From positions 124,001-188,000 of the forward strand of contig NZ_JAGFBV010000004.1 of NCBI RefSeq assembly GCF_017948595.1: 64,000 bases of DNA, read 5' to 3'. This document shows positions 35,399 through 45,606 of the stretch, piece by piece. This DNA comes from Flavobacterium geliluteum. Its GTDB lineage: Bacteria > Bacteroidota > Bacteroidia > Flavobacteriales > Flavobacteriaceae. The position numbers and the translations under genes were made by a program. Each line of letters begins with the position of its first letter. Within the stretch, counting starts at the first letter, position 1. Below the pieces are notes generated by a model, which saw only the letters and a program-made list of their open reading frames with translations, had not been told where the DNA came from and searched no databases.

Positions 35399-35606
35399 TT
35401 TTAAAATATAAAATACCGAAATTTACGGTGATTTCTTTACAATTTGAAAACCTTTAAAGCACTCTAGGGCTTTAACTTTGCCCTTTTTTATAAAAAAAAT
35501 CAAATTACGATTAAACCTTTCTTCACAAACGATGTCTAAATACATTAGCATCGAGCAAAAAAAGAAAATATTTGTACATACAAACGTTAAATAATAGTAA
35601 AGACCT

Positions 35607-35635
35607 TTTGATTTGGTAACAAAAAACTAAATTTG
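35607..35635 (+). promoter_or_regulatory. Predicted promoter of the RND efflux operon
   Basis: TTTG (to 35610) and TAAATTTG (35628-35635) with a 17-base spacer fit the Bacteroidota consensus. The leader to the ATG at 35684 is about 43 bases. Confidence 0.6.
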
Positions 35636-35683
35636 TCGCTGCTAGAAAAACACCAAAAAAGAAAAAAAACATTACCCAATTTT

Positions 35684-36742
35684 ATGAAAGTAAAAAACCT
35701 AATCTACGCCTTACTCATCATCGCAATTGTAGGATTTATTGGCTACCGAGTTCTATCAAACAAAAGTAAAAATGAAGAATCTAAAAAATTTGGCGATAAG
35801 GATTCTCCAACAATAGTAACAGGAATTGTGCTAAAAACGGCAACATTTGATAATAACTTATCATTATCCGGTTCTATTGATGCCAATGAACAAATTGAGA
35901 TAAGAAGCGAAGTTTCCGGAATTGTTGAAGGAATTTATTTTACTGAAGGCACTTATGTAAACAAAGGTCAGGTACTTTTTAAGGTAAATGATATTGAATT
36001 GAAAGCGCAATTGAGACAAGCTTCTACAAAAGAAGGTCTGACGGCTGAGAATGAAAGAAGAGCAAAATTATTACTTCAGAAAGAAGCAATCAGCCAAGAA
36101 GAATTTGACGTTGCTCGAGCAGACCACGCTTCGGCGCAAGCCCAAACTCAGTTGATAAAAGCTCAAATTGCCAAAACAGCTGTAAAAGCTCCTTTTTCGG
36201 GAAAAATTGGTTTGCGTTCTATTTCGCCAGGAACTTACATCACTCCTACTATATTGGTTGCGAAATTGGTTAATACCGGAAAATTGAAAATTACTTTTTC
36301 GATCCCAGAAAAATATGCCACTCAGGTACGATCTGGTTCTGTAATCGACTTTACGGTTTCGGGATCGACAAAAATATACAAAGCAAAGATTTACGCCATT
36401 GAACCAGAAGTAGAAGTTGCTACGCGTACCTTACAAATTCGCGCCATTGCAGAAAACACAGACGGAAAACTTTTACCGGGAACTTTTGCAGATGTAAAAT
36501 TACCTTTAGACATCATAAAAGATGCCATCGTAGTACCTTCGGAAGCTATAATACCTGTAAAAGACGGTAAAAAAGTATTTATATCAAATATGGGTAAAGC
36601 CAAAGAAATAATGGTAGAAGCAACAACAAGAACAGATGCTTCTATTTTGATTCTTTCTGGGCTAAAAGCGGGTGATACACTGATAACCAGCGGTGTAATG
36701 TCATTAAAAAATGACTCTCCGATACAATTAAAAATAAAATAA
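35684..36742 (+). CDS. RND efflux periplasmic adaptor (membrane fusion protein)
   Basis: 352 aa from the ATG at 35684; 17 earlier in-frame codons begin with TTG and overlap the promoter zone. One N-terminal membrane helix (NLIYALLIIAIVGFIGYRVL) anchors it. The lipoyl/barrel-sandwich halves read IEIRSEVSGIVEGIYFTEGTYV and KAPFSGKIGLRSISPG around a short helical hairpin, followed by beta-barrel and membrane-proximal domains. It links the pump at 36827 to the channel at 40009. Confidence 0.94.
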   Translation: MKVKNLIYALLIIAIVGFIGYRVLSNKSKNEESKKFGDKDSPTIVTGIVLKTATFDNNLSLSGSIDANEQIEIRSEVSGIVEGIYFTEGTYVNKGQVLFKVNDIELKAQLRQASTKEGLTAENERRAKLLLQKEAISQEEFDVARADHASAQAQTQLIKAQIAKTAVKAPFSGKIGLRSISPGTYITPTILVAKLVNTGKLKITFSIPEKYATQVRSGSVIDFTVSGSTKIYKAKIYAIEPEVEVATRTLQIRAIAENTDGKLLPGTFADVKLPLDIIKDAIVVPSEAIIPVKDGKKVFISNMGKAKEIMVEATTRTDASILILSGLKAGDTLITSGVMSLKNDSPIQLKIK

Positions 36743-36826
36743 TTATAGTTTTTTAGCATTAAATTAGAAAGGTTTAAGCATTTAAATCTGAAATTGAATA
36801 CCTAAAATCTAAAATCCCAAATTATA

Positions 36827-39800
36827 ATGAGTTTATCCACCACAAGTATAAAAAGACCTGTTTTAACCATCGTACTGAATCTTCTGATTATTTTATTCGG
36901 TTTTATTGGTTATACGTTTTTGGGCGTTCGGGAATTTCCCTCAATTGATCCTGCGCAGGTTTCCATTAGAACCAATTACACCGGAGCCAACGCAGATATT
37001 ATCGAATCTCAAATTACAGAACCTCTTGAGAAAGCTGTAAATGCTATTGACGGAATTAGAAATATAACGTCGTCGAGCAATCAGGGAAGCAGTAATATTA
37101 CGATAGAATTTAACCTTGATAAAGACTTAGAAGAAGCTGCAAATGATGTGCGTGACAAAGTTTCGCAAGCGATTAGAAGCTTACCGCAGGATATTGATGC
37201 TCCGCCAGTTGTTTCTAAGGCTGATGCCGATAGTGACGCGATTATATCGATGACGGTTCAGAGTGATAGTCGTAGTTCATTAGAATTGAGTGATTATGCA
37301 GAGAATGTTATTTCGCAACGATTAGAGACCATTCCCGGTGTGAGTGGAGTTCAGATTTGGGGACAAAAACGTTACGCCATGCGTTTGTGGATCGATCCTG
37401 TAAAACTGGCAGCCTATGGTTGTACCGTTGCAGAAGTTCGTGATGCTTTGAATGCTCAAAACGTAGAATTACCATCTGGAAAACTTACGGGTAATAATAC
37501 CGAACTTACTGTAAAAACAATCGGAAACTTATCCAAACCAGAAGAATTCAACAATATCATTATTCGTACAGATGGTGATAAAATTGTGCGTTTTAGCGAT
37601 GTTGGTGGTGCCGAATTAGGTCCGGAAAATATCGAAACAAAATTGAGTCAGTCCGGTCTTCCTATGATTGGTTTGGCAATTGTTCCGATGCCCGGTGCCA
37701 ATTATCTTGATATTTCATCAGAATTTTATAAAAAATATGAAGCCTTAAAGAAAGATTTACCTAAAGATATTAAGTTAAATATTGCCCTTGATAATACTAT
37801 TTTCGTAAAAAAATCAGTGCTTGAAGTAGCCGAAACATTAGGGATTTCTATTATTTTGGTAATCATCATTATTTACTTGTTTTTTAGAGACTGGGCAATT
37901 GCTTTCAGACCTTTAATCGATATTCCGGTGTCGTTAATTGCTACATTTTTTATTATGTGGCTTTTTGGTTTTTCGATAAACGTACTGACTTTATTGGCAA
38001 TTGTACTCGCTACGGGACTGGTCGTAGATGACGGAATCGTAGTAACCGAGAATATTTTCAAAAAAGTAGAAGAAGGAATGTCGCCGATCGAGGCTGCTAT
38101 CAAAGGATCAAACGAAATATTTTATGCCGTAATTTCGATTTCGGTAACATTGGCCGCAGTATTTTTGCCCGTGATTTTCTTAGAAGGTTTTGTGGGCCGA
38201 CTCTTTCGGGAATTTGGAGTTGTGATTGGTGCCGCCGTTTTAATTTCGGCTTTTGTGTCCCTTACTCTAACACCGATGCTGAACGCATATTTGATGAAAG
38301 GCGGCGAACAGAAAAAATCTAAATTTTACATTAAAACAGAGCCCTTTTTCGAAAGATTAAATAGTGGTTACGCCGAATCGTTGCAAAAATTCATGACTAA
38401 AAAATGGATTAGCTTTCCTATTCTAATTGCGTGTTTCGGATTGATTTATTTATTTTTTACGATACTTCCAAAAGAAACTGCACCCTACGATGATCGTAGC
38501 TCGGTAACGATGCGTATGACAACCCCGGAAGGTTCTTCTTACGAATATACCGATCGCTTTATGCAGGAAATTTCAAAATTGGTTGATGATTCTGTTCCTG
38601 AGAAAAAAGTAAGTTTGGTGATCACTGCCCCAGGTTTTGGAGCTTCGGCGACTAATACTGGTTTTATCAGGCTGTCACTAAAAGAATCTGACGAAAGAAA
38701 AGCATCTCAAAAAGAAATTGCGGATAAATTAACCAAATGGACAAAAAAATATCCGGATGCTAAAACATCAGTTATTCAGCAACCAACCATCGCTGTTAAC
38801 AGACGTGGAGGTTTGCCTATTCAATATATCATTCAGGCTCCTAATTTTGAAAAATTAAGAGAAAAAATACCTGTTTTTATGGATGCGGTGGGTAAAAGTG
38901 ATGTTTTTTCGATTTCGGATGTCAATTTGAAATTTAATAAACCCGAAATTAATGTGAGTATCGACCGAGAAAAAGCCGAAAGTTTAGGCATCTCGATTAT
39001 CGATATTGCACAAACTTTGCAACTTTCGTTAAGTGGTCAGCGTTTTGGTTATTTTATCAGAAACGGAAAACAATATCAGGTTATTGGTCAGTTTGATCAA
39101 AAAGATCGTTCGAAACCACTTGATTTAACGTCGATGTTTGTCAAAAATAATAAAGGGCAATTGATTCAGATGGATAATGTGGTCAATGTAGAAGAGCAAA
39201 GTAATCCTCCGCAATTGTATCACAACAACCGATACATGTCTGCTACAGTTTCTGCTGGTTTGGCGCCAGGAAAAAGCATCAGCGATGGTATTCAGGCAAT
39301 GGATCAGATAAAAGCAAAAGTGCTGGATGAGAGTTTTACAACCGATTTAAGTGGAGAATCTCGTGATTTTGTGGAAAGTAGTTCCAATACTTCTTTTGCA
39401 TTTGGATTAGCGCTTTTATTGATCTTCCTGATTTTGGCAGCTCAGTTTGAAAGTTTTATAGACCCGTTGATTATCATCCTAACAGTACCAATGGCGGTAG
39501 CCGGAGCGTTATTTTCACTTTGGTTATTCAATCAGACTTGGAATATCTTTAGTCAAATCGGAACCGTAATGTTGATTGGTTTGGTAACCAAAAATGGTAT
39601 TTTAATTGTTGAATTTGCCAATCAGTTGCGAGAACAGGGAAAACCAAAACTGGAAGCAATTTTAGAAGCGTCAGAGGCACGTTTACGACCAATTTTGATG
39701 ACCAGTTTGGCTATTGCTTTAGGAGCATTACCTATTGCAATGTCGCTTGGAGCGGCCTCTACGAGTAGAATCGGGATGGGAGTTGTAATCGTTGGAGGAA

Positions 39801-39925
39801 CTATTTTCTCTCTGGCATTAACCCTTTTTGTTATTCCAGCTATTTATTTGATGTGGTCGAAAGCCAGAAAACATTATCCTGAATTTGATCATATCGAAGA
39901 ATACGAGAAAGAAAGCAAATCGTAG
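36827..39925 (+). CDS. RND family efflux permease (HAE1 type)
   Basis: 1032 aa inner-membrane proton antiporter of the AcrB/MexB class. Twelve transmembrane helices are arranged as TM1, large loop, TM2-7, large loop, TM8-12. The proton-relay aspartates lie in ATGLVVDDGIVVTEN near residue 400 of TM4, and the TM11-region GLVTKNGILIVEFANQ carries the conserved lysine. It starts 84 bases after the adaptor. The drug range is unknown; multidrug export is likely. Confidence 0.95.
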   Translation: MSLSTTSIKRPVLTIVLNLLIILFGFIGYTFLGVREFPSIDPAQVSIRTNYTGANADIIESQITEPLEKAVNAIDGIRNITSSSNQGSSNITIEFNLDKDLEEAANDVRDKVSQAIRSLPQDIDAPPVVSKADADSDAIISMTVQSDSRSSLELSDYAENVISQRLETIPGVSGVQIWGQKRYAMRLWIDPVKLAAYGCTVAEVRDALNAQNVELPSGKLTGNNTELTVKTIGNLSKPEEFNNIIIRTDGDKIVRFSDVGGAELGPENIETKLSQSGLPMIGLAIVPMPGANYLDISSEFYKKYEALKKDLPKDIKLNIALDNTIFVKKSVLEVAETLGISIILVIIIIYLFFRDWAIAFRPLIDIPVSLIATFFIMWLFGFSINVLTLLAIVLATGLVVDDGIVVTENIFKKVEEGMSPIEAAIKGSNEIFYAVISISVTLAAVFLPVIFLEGFVGRLFREFGVVIGAAVLISAFVSLTLTPMLNAYLMKGGEQKKSKFYIKTEPFFERLNSGYAESLQKFMTKKWISFPILIACFGLIYLFFTILPKETAPYDDRSSVTMRMTTPEGSSYEYTDRFMQEISKLVDDSVPEKKVSLVITAPGFGASATNTGFIRLSLKESDERKASQKEIADKLTKWTKKYPDAKTSVIQQPTIAVNRRGGLPIQYIIQAPNFEKLREKIPVFMDAVGKSDVFSISDVNLKFNKPEINVSIDREKAESLGISIIDIAQTLQLSLSGQRFGYFIRNGKQYQVIGQFDQKDRSKPLDLTSMFVKNNKGQLIQMDNVVNVEEQSNPPQLYHNNRYMSATVSAGLAPGKSISDGIQAMDQIKAKVLDESFTTDLSGESRDFVESSSNTSFAFGLALLLIFLILAAQFESFIDPLIIILTVPMAVAGALFSLWLFNQTWNIFSQIGTVMLIGLVTKNGILIVEFANQLREQGKPKLEAILEASEARLRPILMTSLAIALGALPIAMSLGAASTSRIGMGVVIVGGTIFSLALTLFVIPAIYLMWSKARKHYPEFDHIEEYEKESKS

Positions 39926-40008
39926 ATTTAAATTAACATAAATTAATCCTGACCGTTTTTAAAAATTTGTTAGGATTCAAAAATAAATTCGTAGACAACA
40001 TTTATCCT

Positions 40009-41319
40009 ATGAAAACTAAAAATATATTAAAAACACTAATTTTGTTTTTGTTTTGTATTGCAAAAAGTAACGCTCAAGAAGTACTTACTATCGAAAGTGC
40101 TATAAAAATTGCTTTAGAAAATAATTTTGAAATTAGAATTGCAAAAAATACTTCTAAAATCAGCGAAACCAACGTCACTCTTGGAAATGCAGGCATGTTG
40201 CCCACAGCTACTGCTTCGGTTGTAGATAATAATAGCATTCAGAATTCCTCGCAGACCCGTCAGGATGGCACATCTACTTCTTTAAATAATGCCAAAAACA
40301 ATAGCTTGACGTATGGTGTAAGTTTAGGTTGGACTATTTTTGACGGAATGAAAATGTTTGCCCGATTAGACCAGCTAAAAGAGTTAGAAAAACTAGGCGA
40401 CACCGAACTTAAAAGAACTATTTTGTCTAAAATTAGTCAGGTAAATTCTGCTTATTATGATTTGGTGCAGCAACAGCAACAGTTGGCCGCTTTAGATACG
40501 ACCATTGTCATCTCTACGCAAAGATTAGACTTGGCAAAAAACCGTTTTAGCATCGGAAAAGCCTCAAAACTAGAGGTTTTGAATGCACAAGTCGATTTAA
40601 ATTCAGATCAGGTAGCACTTTTACGCCAAAAAGAAGCCTATGCAAATGCCAAAATTTTATTGAATCAGTATTTGGCACGTGATTCAAAAGTTGACTTTAA
40701 AGTAATGGATGTTGTAACAGTTGATGAAAAATTGATTTTGGCCGATTTATTAGCTTTAGCACAAAAACAAAATCCAGTACTGGAAGCTCAAATCATTAAC
40801 AAAAGAATTGCCGAATTACAGCTCAAGCAGGTAAAAGCAGACCGATACCCTACTGTACAGCTAACATCTGGGTATAACTTTTCTGAGAGCCAGTCGAGTT
40901 TAGGATTTACGACCGAAGCTTCCTCAAAAGGTTTAAATTATGGTTTTAATGCTTCTCTGAATATTTTTGACGGATTCAATCAACATCGTAACGAAAAAAT
41001 TGCAAAATTAGATATTGAAAATACTCAAATTGCAATAGAACAACAAAATAATATATTGAATACCCAAGTGAGTACTGCTTTTCAAACCTACTTAACCAAC
41101 CTTGAATTAATTGGTCTAGAAGAAGATAATGAAGAAATTGCAAAGCAAAACCTTTCGATTACTCTGGATAAATTTAAAATTGGAACAATCACTACTATAG
41201 AATTCAGAACAGCTCAGTTAAACTATGTAAATGCAAAAGTGCGATACAGCAACGCACAATATCAGGCAAAATTATCTGAAATTGCTTTGAAAGAATTAGC
41301 GGGAAATATTAATTTTTAA
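40009..41319 (+). CDS. TolC-family outer-membrane efflux channel
   Basis: 436 aa from the ATG at 40009 (a TTG 14 codons upstream is rejected because a signal peptide, KTLILFLFCIAKSNAQ, follows the ATG). Two OEP repeats with long helical hairpins are visible (TIESAIKIALENNFEIRIAKN and LLALAQKQNPVLEAQIINKR), each with beta strands of the barrel (SLGWTIFDG, NASLNIFDG). It completes the three-part RND export system, 83 bases after the pump. Confidence 0.93.
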   Translation: MKTKNILKTLILFLFCIAKSNAQEVLTIESAIKIALENNFEIRIAKNTSKISETNVTLGNAGMLPTATASVVDNNSIQNSSQTRQDGTSTSLNNAKNNSLTYGVSLGWTIFDGMKMFARLDQLKELEKLGDTELKRTILSKISQVNSAYYDLVQQQQQLAALDTTIVISTQRLDLAKNRFSIGKASKLEVLNAQVDLNSDQVALLRQKEAYANAKILLNQYLARDSKVDFKVMDVVTVDEKLILADLLALAQKQNPVLEAQIINKRIAELQLKQVKADRYPTVQLTSGYNFSESQSSLGFTTEASSKGLNYGFNASLNIFDGFNQHRNEKIAKLDIENTQIAIEQQNNILNTQVSTAFQTYLTNLELIGLEEDNEEIAKQNLSITLDKFKIGTITTIEFRTAQLNYVNAKVRYSNAQYQAKLSEIALKELAGNINF

Positions 41320-41346
41320 TTTATTTTTGCTTCAAAAAAACGGTAA

Positions 41347-42210
41347 ATGACATCCTATAACCCAAAAGATTGGTTTAGTTTTATTTTTCATTTTAGCAAA
41401 GCAGATACCTTTCGTAAATTACTTCCGATAATGATTTTCATCGGAATTTACTCGGCAACAATTGCTTATCTCGAAATAGAATTTTGGGATTTACCCGATG
41501 ATAGCCATGTAAAAAACATCTCGGTCATGCACAGCATGCTGGGTTTTGTCATTTCGTTATTATTAGCATATAGAACCAATACAGCTTATGATCGTTGGTG
41601 GGAAGGCCGTAGAATGTGGGGAAGTCTGGTTAATAACAGCCGTAATTTTGCTTTAAAACTATCGGTGATTTTGACAGACGAGAAAGACAGAGCCTTTTTT
41701 AGAAAAATAATTCCTGCTTATGCTTCTCTGTTAAACAAACATCTGAAAGACGAAGAAACGGGCAAGCAACTTTTTGATGACGTAGATTTAGTAATAGATC
41801 ACCATAAACACAGGCCCAATCAGGTTGCAAAAATTATTTTTACAAAAATACATGATCTTTACAAAAGCAATAAAATTACAGGCGATCAACTGATTATTTT
41901 AAATAACGAAGTGATTACTTTTACAGATATTTGTGGTGCCTGCGAACGTATCAAAAACACGCCCATACCCTATTCTTACAGTGCTTTTATCAAAAAATTT
42001 ATTTTTATTTTTGTGTTGACGCTTCCGTTTGGTTATGTTTTCTTGTTAGGTTATTATGTGATTCCGGTAGTGGTTTTTATTTTTTATGTTTTGGCAAGTT
42101 TAGAATTAATTGCCGAAGAAATTGAAGATCCTTTTGGAACAGATGCTAATGACTTACCGACTCAAAAAATATCCGAAAACATCAAAAAACATGTTGAAGA
42201 GTTGATTTAG
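41347..42210 (+). CDS. Bestrophin-like membrane channel
   Basis: 287 aa. Four hydrophobic stretches lie at about 26-46, 62-82, 210-232 and 236-256. The RTNTAYDRWWEGRRMWGSLVNNSRN block is the bestrophin family signature. Bacterial homologues form pentameric cation-selective channels. It follows the TolC-like gene by 27 bases and may be in the efflux transcript. Confidence 0.9.
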   Translation: MTSYNPKDWFSFIFHFSKADTFRKLLPIMIFIGIYSATIAYLEIEFWDLPDDSHVKNISVMHSMLGFVISLLLAYRTNTAYDRWWEGRRMWGSLVNNSRNFALKLSVILTDEKDRAFFRKIIPAYASLLNKHLKDEETGKQLFDDVDLVIDHHKHRPNQVAKIIFTKIHDLYKSNKITGDQLIILNNEVITFTDICGACERIKNTPIPYSYSAFIKKFIFIFVLTLPFGYVFLLGYYVIPVVVFIFYVLASLELIAEEIEDPFGTDANDLPTQKISENIKKHVEELI

Positions 42211-42361
42211 TAAAAAAATACAATCTAAATTTTGTGTTTAGATTCAAATTTAACCAAAGCACACAGGACGTTATCAAATGTCTGTTTCGTCTTCTTTTTA
42301 ATAAAATAAAGACCGGACTAAAAAACCAAATAAAATCTTTCTTTCTAGAACTCTCAATCCT

Positions 42362-42369
42362 TATATTTG
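42362..42369 (+). promoter_or_regulatory. Predicted -7 box of pheT
   Basis: TATATTTG matches TAnnTTTG, 28 bases before the ATG at 42398. Confidence 0.5.
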
Positions 42370-42397
42370 TATTCTTATTTAAGAATAAAAAATTATC

Positions 42398-44818
42398 ATG
42401 AAAATATCTTACAACTGGTTAAAACAATTCATTAAAACAGATTGGACATCTGAGCAAACTTCAGAATTACTAACCGATTTAGGCCTGGAAGTAGAAGTTG
42501 TCGAAAAATACGAATCGATAAAAGGTGGTTTAGCAGGAGTGGTTGTAGGACATGTATTAACTTGCGAGAAACATCCTGATGCAGATCGACTAAAAATAAC
42601 TACCGTAAACATTGGTCTTGAAGCACCTATACAAGTAGTTTGTGGCGCGACAAATGTTGCAGCAGGGCAAAAAGTACCTGTAGCAACTGTGGGTACAGTT
42701 TTGTATGATAAAGAAGGAGCTGCTTTTACTATAAAGAAAGGAAAAATTCGAGGACAGGAAAGTCACGGAATGATTTGTGCAGAAGACGAATTAGGTCTTG
42801 GTACAAGTCATGATGGTATCATGATTTTGGATGAAACATTAGAGCCTGGTACTCCTGCTGCGAGTGTTTTTAAACTTGCAGACGATGAAGTTTTTGAAAT
42901 TGGCTTAACGCCAAATCGTGCCGATGCCATGAGTCATTACGGTACAGCACGTGACCTGAGAGCTGGAATGTTGCAAAGAGGCGTAAACGTAGAATTGATC
43001 ACCCCTTCTGTGAGTAATTTTAGAGTAGAAATGCGTACTTTAAAAATTGATGTAAGCGTAGAAGAACCTCTTCTAGCCCCTAGATACTGTGGCTTAACCA
43101 TTTCCGGGATTTCTGTTGAGCCGTCTCCAGCCTGGTTACAAGACCGATTAAAAGCTATCGGATTAACTCCGAAAAATAACATTGTCGATGTCACCAATTA
43201 TGTTTTACACGAACTGGGACAGCCTTTACACGCTTTTGATGCCAGTAAAATAAACGGAAAAGTTATTGTAAAAACACTTCCGGAAGGTACAAAATTTGTC
43301 ACTTTGGATGATGTTGAAAGAACATTACATAAAGAAGATTTGATGATTTGCGACGAAAAAGGCCCTCTTTGTATCGCAGGTATTTTTGGCGGAAAAAAAT
43401 CGGGTGTTACAGAAGGAACTACAGCTATTTTCTTAGAAAGCGCTTATTTTGATCCTGTTAGTATTCGTAAAACTGCCAAAAGACATCAGTTAAACACAGA
43501 TGCTTCTTTTAGATTCGAGAGAGGTATTGATCCCACTATTACAGAATATGCCCTAAAACGTGCAGCACTTTTGATTCAGGAGGTTGCGGGAGGAAAAATT
43601 ACATGTGATGTGGTAGAAGTATATCCTAAAAAAATTGAAGATTTTTCGGTTTTACTAAATTTTAACAATGTTTATAAAATTATTGGTCAGGAGATTCCAA
43701 AAGACACTATAAAAAAAATATTGGTTTCGCTGGACATCAAAGTAAATAGTGTTTCTGATTCTGGTTTAGGCCTGACGATTCCTGCATACCGCGTAGATGT
43801 GCAACGTGAGATCGATGTTATTGAAGAAATTTTAAGAGTTTACGGGTATAATAATATCGATTTTTCGAAAAAATTCAATGCGACCGTTTCAAATTCGCCA
43901 AGAACAGAAGATTATAAAGTTCAAAATGTAATAGCTTCTCAGCTAAACTCGCAAGGTTTTCACGAGATGATGGCCAACTCTTTGACAACAGCTGCTTACA
44001 CTAAATTATCAACAACTTTAAAAGAAGAACATAACGTAACAATGCTGAATCCTTTGAGTAATGATTTGGCTACTATGCGTCAATCGCTGTTATTTTCGGC
44101 TTTAGAAGCCATTTCTTATAACATCAATAGAAGAAATTCTGATTTGAAATTATTTGAATTTGGAAAAACATATCATAAATATCTCAACGGATACGAGGAG
44201 CACAAACACCTTACCTTGTCAATCTCTGGAAACAGAAACAAAGAAAGTTGGATTGCAGTTCAAAAATCTACCGATTTCTTTTTATTGAAAGGTTATGTAA
44301 CGGCCATTTTAACGCGTTTAGGGATAGAAAAGATCACAAATGCTCCTGTTGCATCTGATGTTTTTTCTGAAGGAACTTCGATTTGCTACAACAATGATAC
44401 ATTAGTGGAAATGGGTGTGGTAAAAAAATCCATTTTAAAACATTTCGGAATCAAACAAGAAGTCTATTTTGCTGATTTTAATTGGGATTTAATTCTAAAA
44501 ATCATCACAGGAAAAATTAAATACAGTGAGATTCCAAAATATCCGGAAGTTCGAAGAGATTTAGCTTTGTTGATAGACCAGAAGACGACTTATGAAAGTA
44601 TTTATAACCTAGCAAAACAAACCGAAAAAGGACTTTTAAAAGACGTTAATTTATTTGACGTTTACGAAGGGAATAACTTGCCGGAAGGAAAGAAATCTTA
44701 CGCATTAAGTTTTACTATTCAAGACAATACAAAGACGTTAACCGATGTTCAGATTGATAAAATCATGTCGAAATTACAACAAACGTTTGAGACAGAACTT
44801 GGAGCTAGTTTAAGATAG
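42398..44818 (+). CDS. pheT: Phenylalanine--tRNA ligase beta subunit
   Basis: 806 aa, full length. Domains in order: N-terminal part with an OB-fold tRNA-binding domain (about 40-150, EKHPDADRLKITTVNIG and GMICAEDELGLG), B3/B4 editing region (HELGQPLHAFDASK), B5 domain, catalytic-like core (NSLTTAAYTKLS) and the C-terminal anticodon-binding FDX-ACB domain (YPEVRRDLALLID). It pairs with PheS, which is encoded elsewhere. A bidirectional terminator follows. Confidence 0.97.
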   Translation: MKISYNWLKQFIKTDWTSEQTSELLTDLGLEVEVVEKYESIKGGLAGVVVGHVLTCEKHPDADRLKITTVNIGLEAPIQVVCGATNVAAGQKVPVATVGTVLYDKEGAAFTIKKGKIRGQESHGMICAEDELGLGTSHDGIMILDETLEPGTPAASVFKLADDEVFEIGLTPNRADAMSHYGTARDLRAGMLQRGVNVELITPSVSNFRVEMRTLKIDVSVEEPLLAPRYCGLTISGISVEPSPAWLQDRLKAIGLTPKNNIVDVTNYVLHELGQPLHAFDASKINGKVIVKTLPEGTKFVTLDDVERTLHKEDLMICDEKGPLCIAGIFGGKKSGVTEGTTAIFLESAYFDPVSIRKTAKRHQLNTDASFRFERGIDPTITEYALKRAALLIQEVAGGKITCDVVEVYPKKIEDFSVLLNFNNVYKIIGQEIPKDTIKKILVSLDIKVNSVSDSGLGLTIPAYRVDVQREIDVIEEILRVYGYNNIDFSKKFNATVSNSPRTEDYKVQNVIASQLNSQGFHEMMANSLTTAAYTKLSTTLKEEHNVTMLNPLSNDLATMRQSLLFSALEAISYNINRRNSDLKLFEFGKTYHKYLNGYEEHKHLTLSISGNRNKESWIAVQKSTDFFLLKGYVTAILTRLGIEKITNAPVASDVFSEGTSICYNNDTLVEMGVVKKSILKHFGIKQEVYFADFNWDLILKIITGKIKYSEIPKYPEVRRDLALLIDQKTTYESIYNLAKQTEKGLLKDVNLFDVYEGNNLPEGKKSYALSFTIQDNTKTLTDVQIDKIMSKLQQTFETELGASLR

Positions 44819-44840
44819 AACAGTTCTTATAGCAAAAGTA

Positions 44841-44872
44841 AACCCGACAATTTTTTTAAATTTTGTCGGGTT
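44841..44872. terminator. Bidirectional terminator between pheT and apt
   Basis: AACCCGACAA and TTGTCGGGTT form a 10-bp stem. T-rich sequence follows on both strands, suiting the convergent pheT and apt genes. Confidence 0.8.
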
Positions 44873-44907
44873 CTATTTTTTGGTTAGATGCTATTCATTT
44901 TTTTAAA

Positions 44908-45420
44908 TTAATACGTAAGAGCTGCAAAAATGGGATTGTTTTTTATTTTTTCTCTTCCATTTAAGAAAGTCAGTTCCATCAAAAAGTTGCATTGTACAAT
45001 CTCTCCCCCAAGTTTCTCGACCAAATCGCAAACTGCTTTCGCGGTCCCGCCAGTTGCCAAAACATCATCGTGAATTAAAATTCGATCTCCTCTTTGAATG
45101 GCATCAGTATGTATTTCAAGACTGGCAGAACCATATTCAAGGTCATAGGAAGCAGATAACGTCTTAAAAGGTAGTTTTTTAGGCTTACGAACCGGAATAA
45201 ACCCTGCATCGAGCTCTTGAGCCAAAAGTATTCCGAAGAAAAAACCTCTGCTCTCCGCTCCTACTACTTTATCAATTTGTTGTCCTTTTAATGAATCTAA
45301 TAAAATATTGAGGCATTTTTTTCTGGCAAGTGGGTCAATAAGCAAAGGTGTTATATCTTTGAACAAAATTCCTTCTTTAGGAAAACCCTGAATATCACGT
45401 ATATAATTTTCTAACTGCAT
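44908..45420 (-). CDS. apt: Adenine phosphoribosyltransferase
   Basis: 170 aa. Salvages adenine with PRPP to AMP. The opening YIRDIQGFPKEGILFKDITPLL, VGAESRGFFFG in the middle and the PRPP-binding RILIHDDVLATGGTA (about residues 113-127) are diagnostic. It is a single gene facing away from the tRNA-Arg gene. Confidence 0.97.
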   Translation of the reverse strand: MQLENYIRDIQGFPKEGILFKDITPLLIDPLARKKCLNILLDSLKGQQIDKVVGAESRGFFFGILLAQELDAGFIPVRKPKKLPFKTLSASYDLEYGSASLEIHTDAIQRGDRILIHDDVLATGGTAKAVCDLVEKLGGEIVQCNFLMELTFLNGREKIKNNPIFAALTY

Positions 45421-45448
45421 TTTTTTTTATTTTTATGTAAATTTTCGC

Positions 45449-45478
45449 TTGTATATGTCACTTTTATGCCTATCTTTG
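45449..45478 (+). promoter_or_regulatory. Predicted promoter of the tRNA-Arg gene
   Basis: TTG (45449-45451) and TATCTTTG (45471-45478) with a 19-base spacer, the standard Bacteroidota arrangement, 54 bases before the tRNA. Confidence 0.7.
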
Positions 45479-45532
45479 CACCCGCTAACAGCTTTTACCA
45501 AAACTACAAAAAATTAGTTTAGTAAAAAAATA

Positions 45533-45606
45533 GGCCTCGTGGCGCAACTGAATAGCGCATCTGATTACGGCTCAGAAGGTTACTGGTTTGAATCCAGTCG
45601 AGGTCA
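45533..45606 (+). tRNA. tRNA-Arg (anticodon ACG)
   Basis: 74 nt. The acceptor stem GGCCTCG pairs with CGAGGTC (one G-U). The D arm has GCGC/GCGC, the anticodon stem is TCTGA/TCAGA with loop TTACGGC giving anticodon ACG (read as ICG), and the T arm is ACTGG/CCAGT with loop TTTGAAT. The discriminator is A and CCA is not encoded. A large serine recombinase gene reads antisense into its 3' half, so it is the likely integration target of the DNA to the right. Confidence 0.95.
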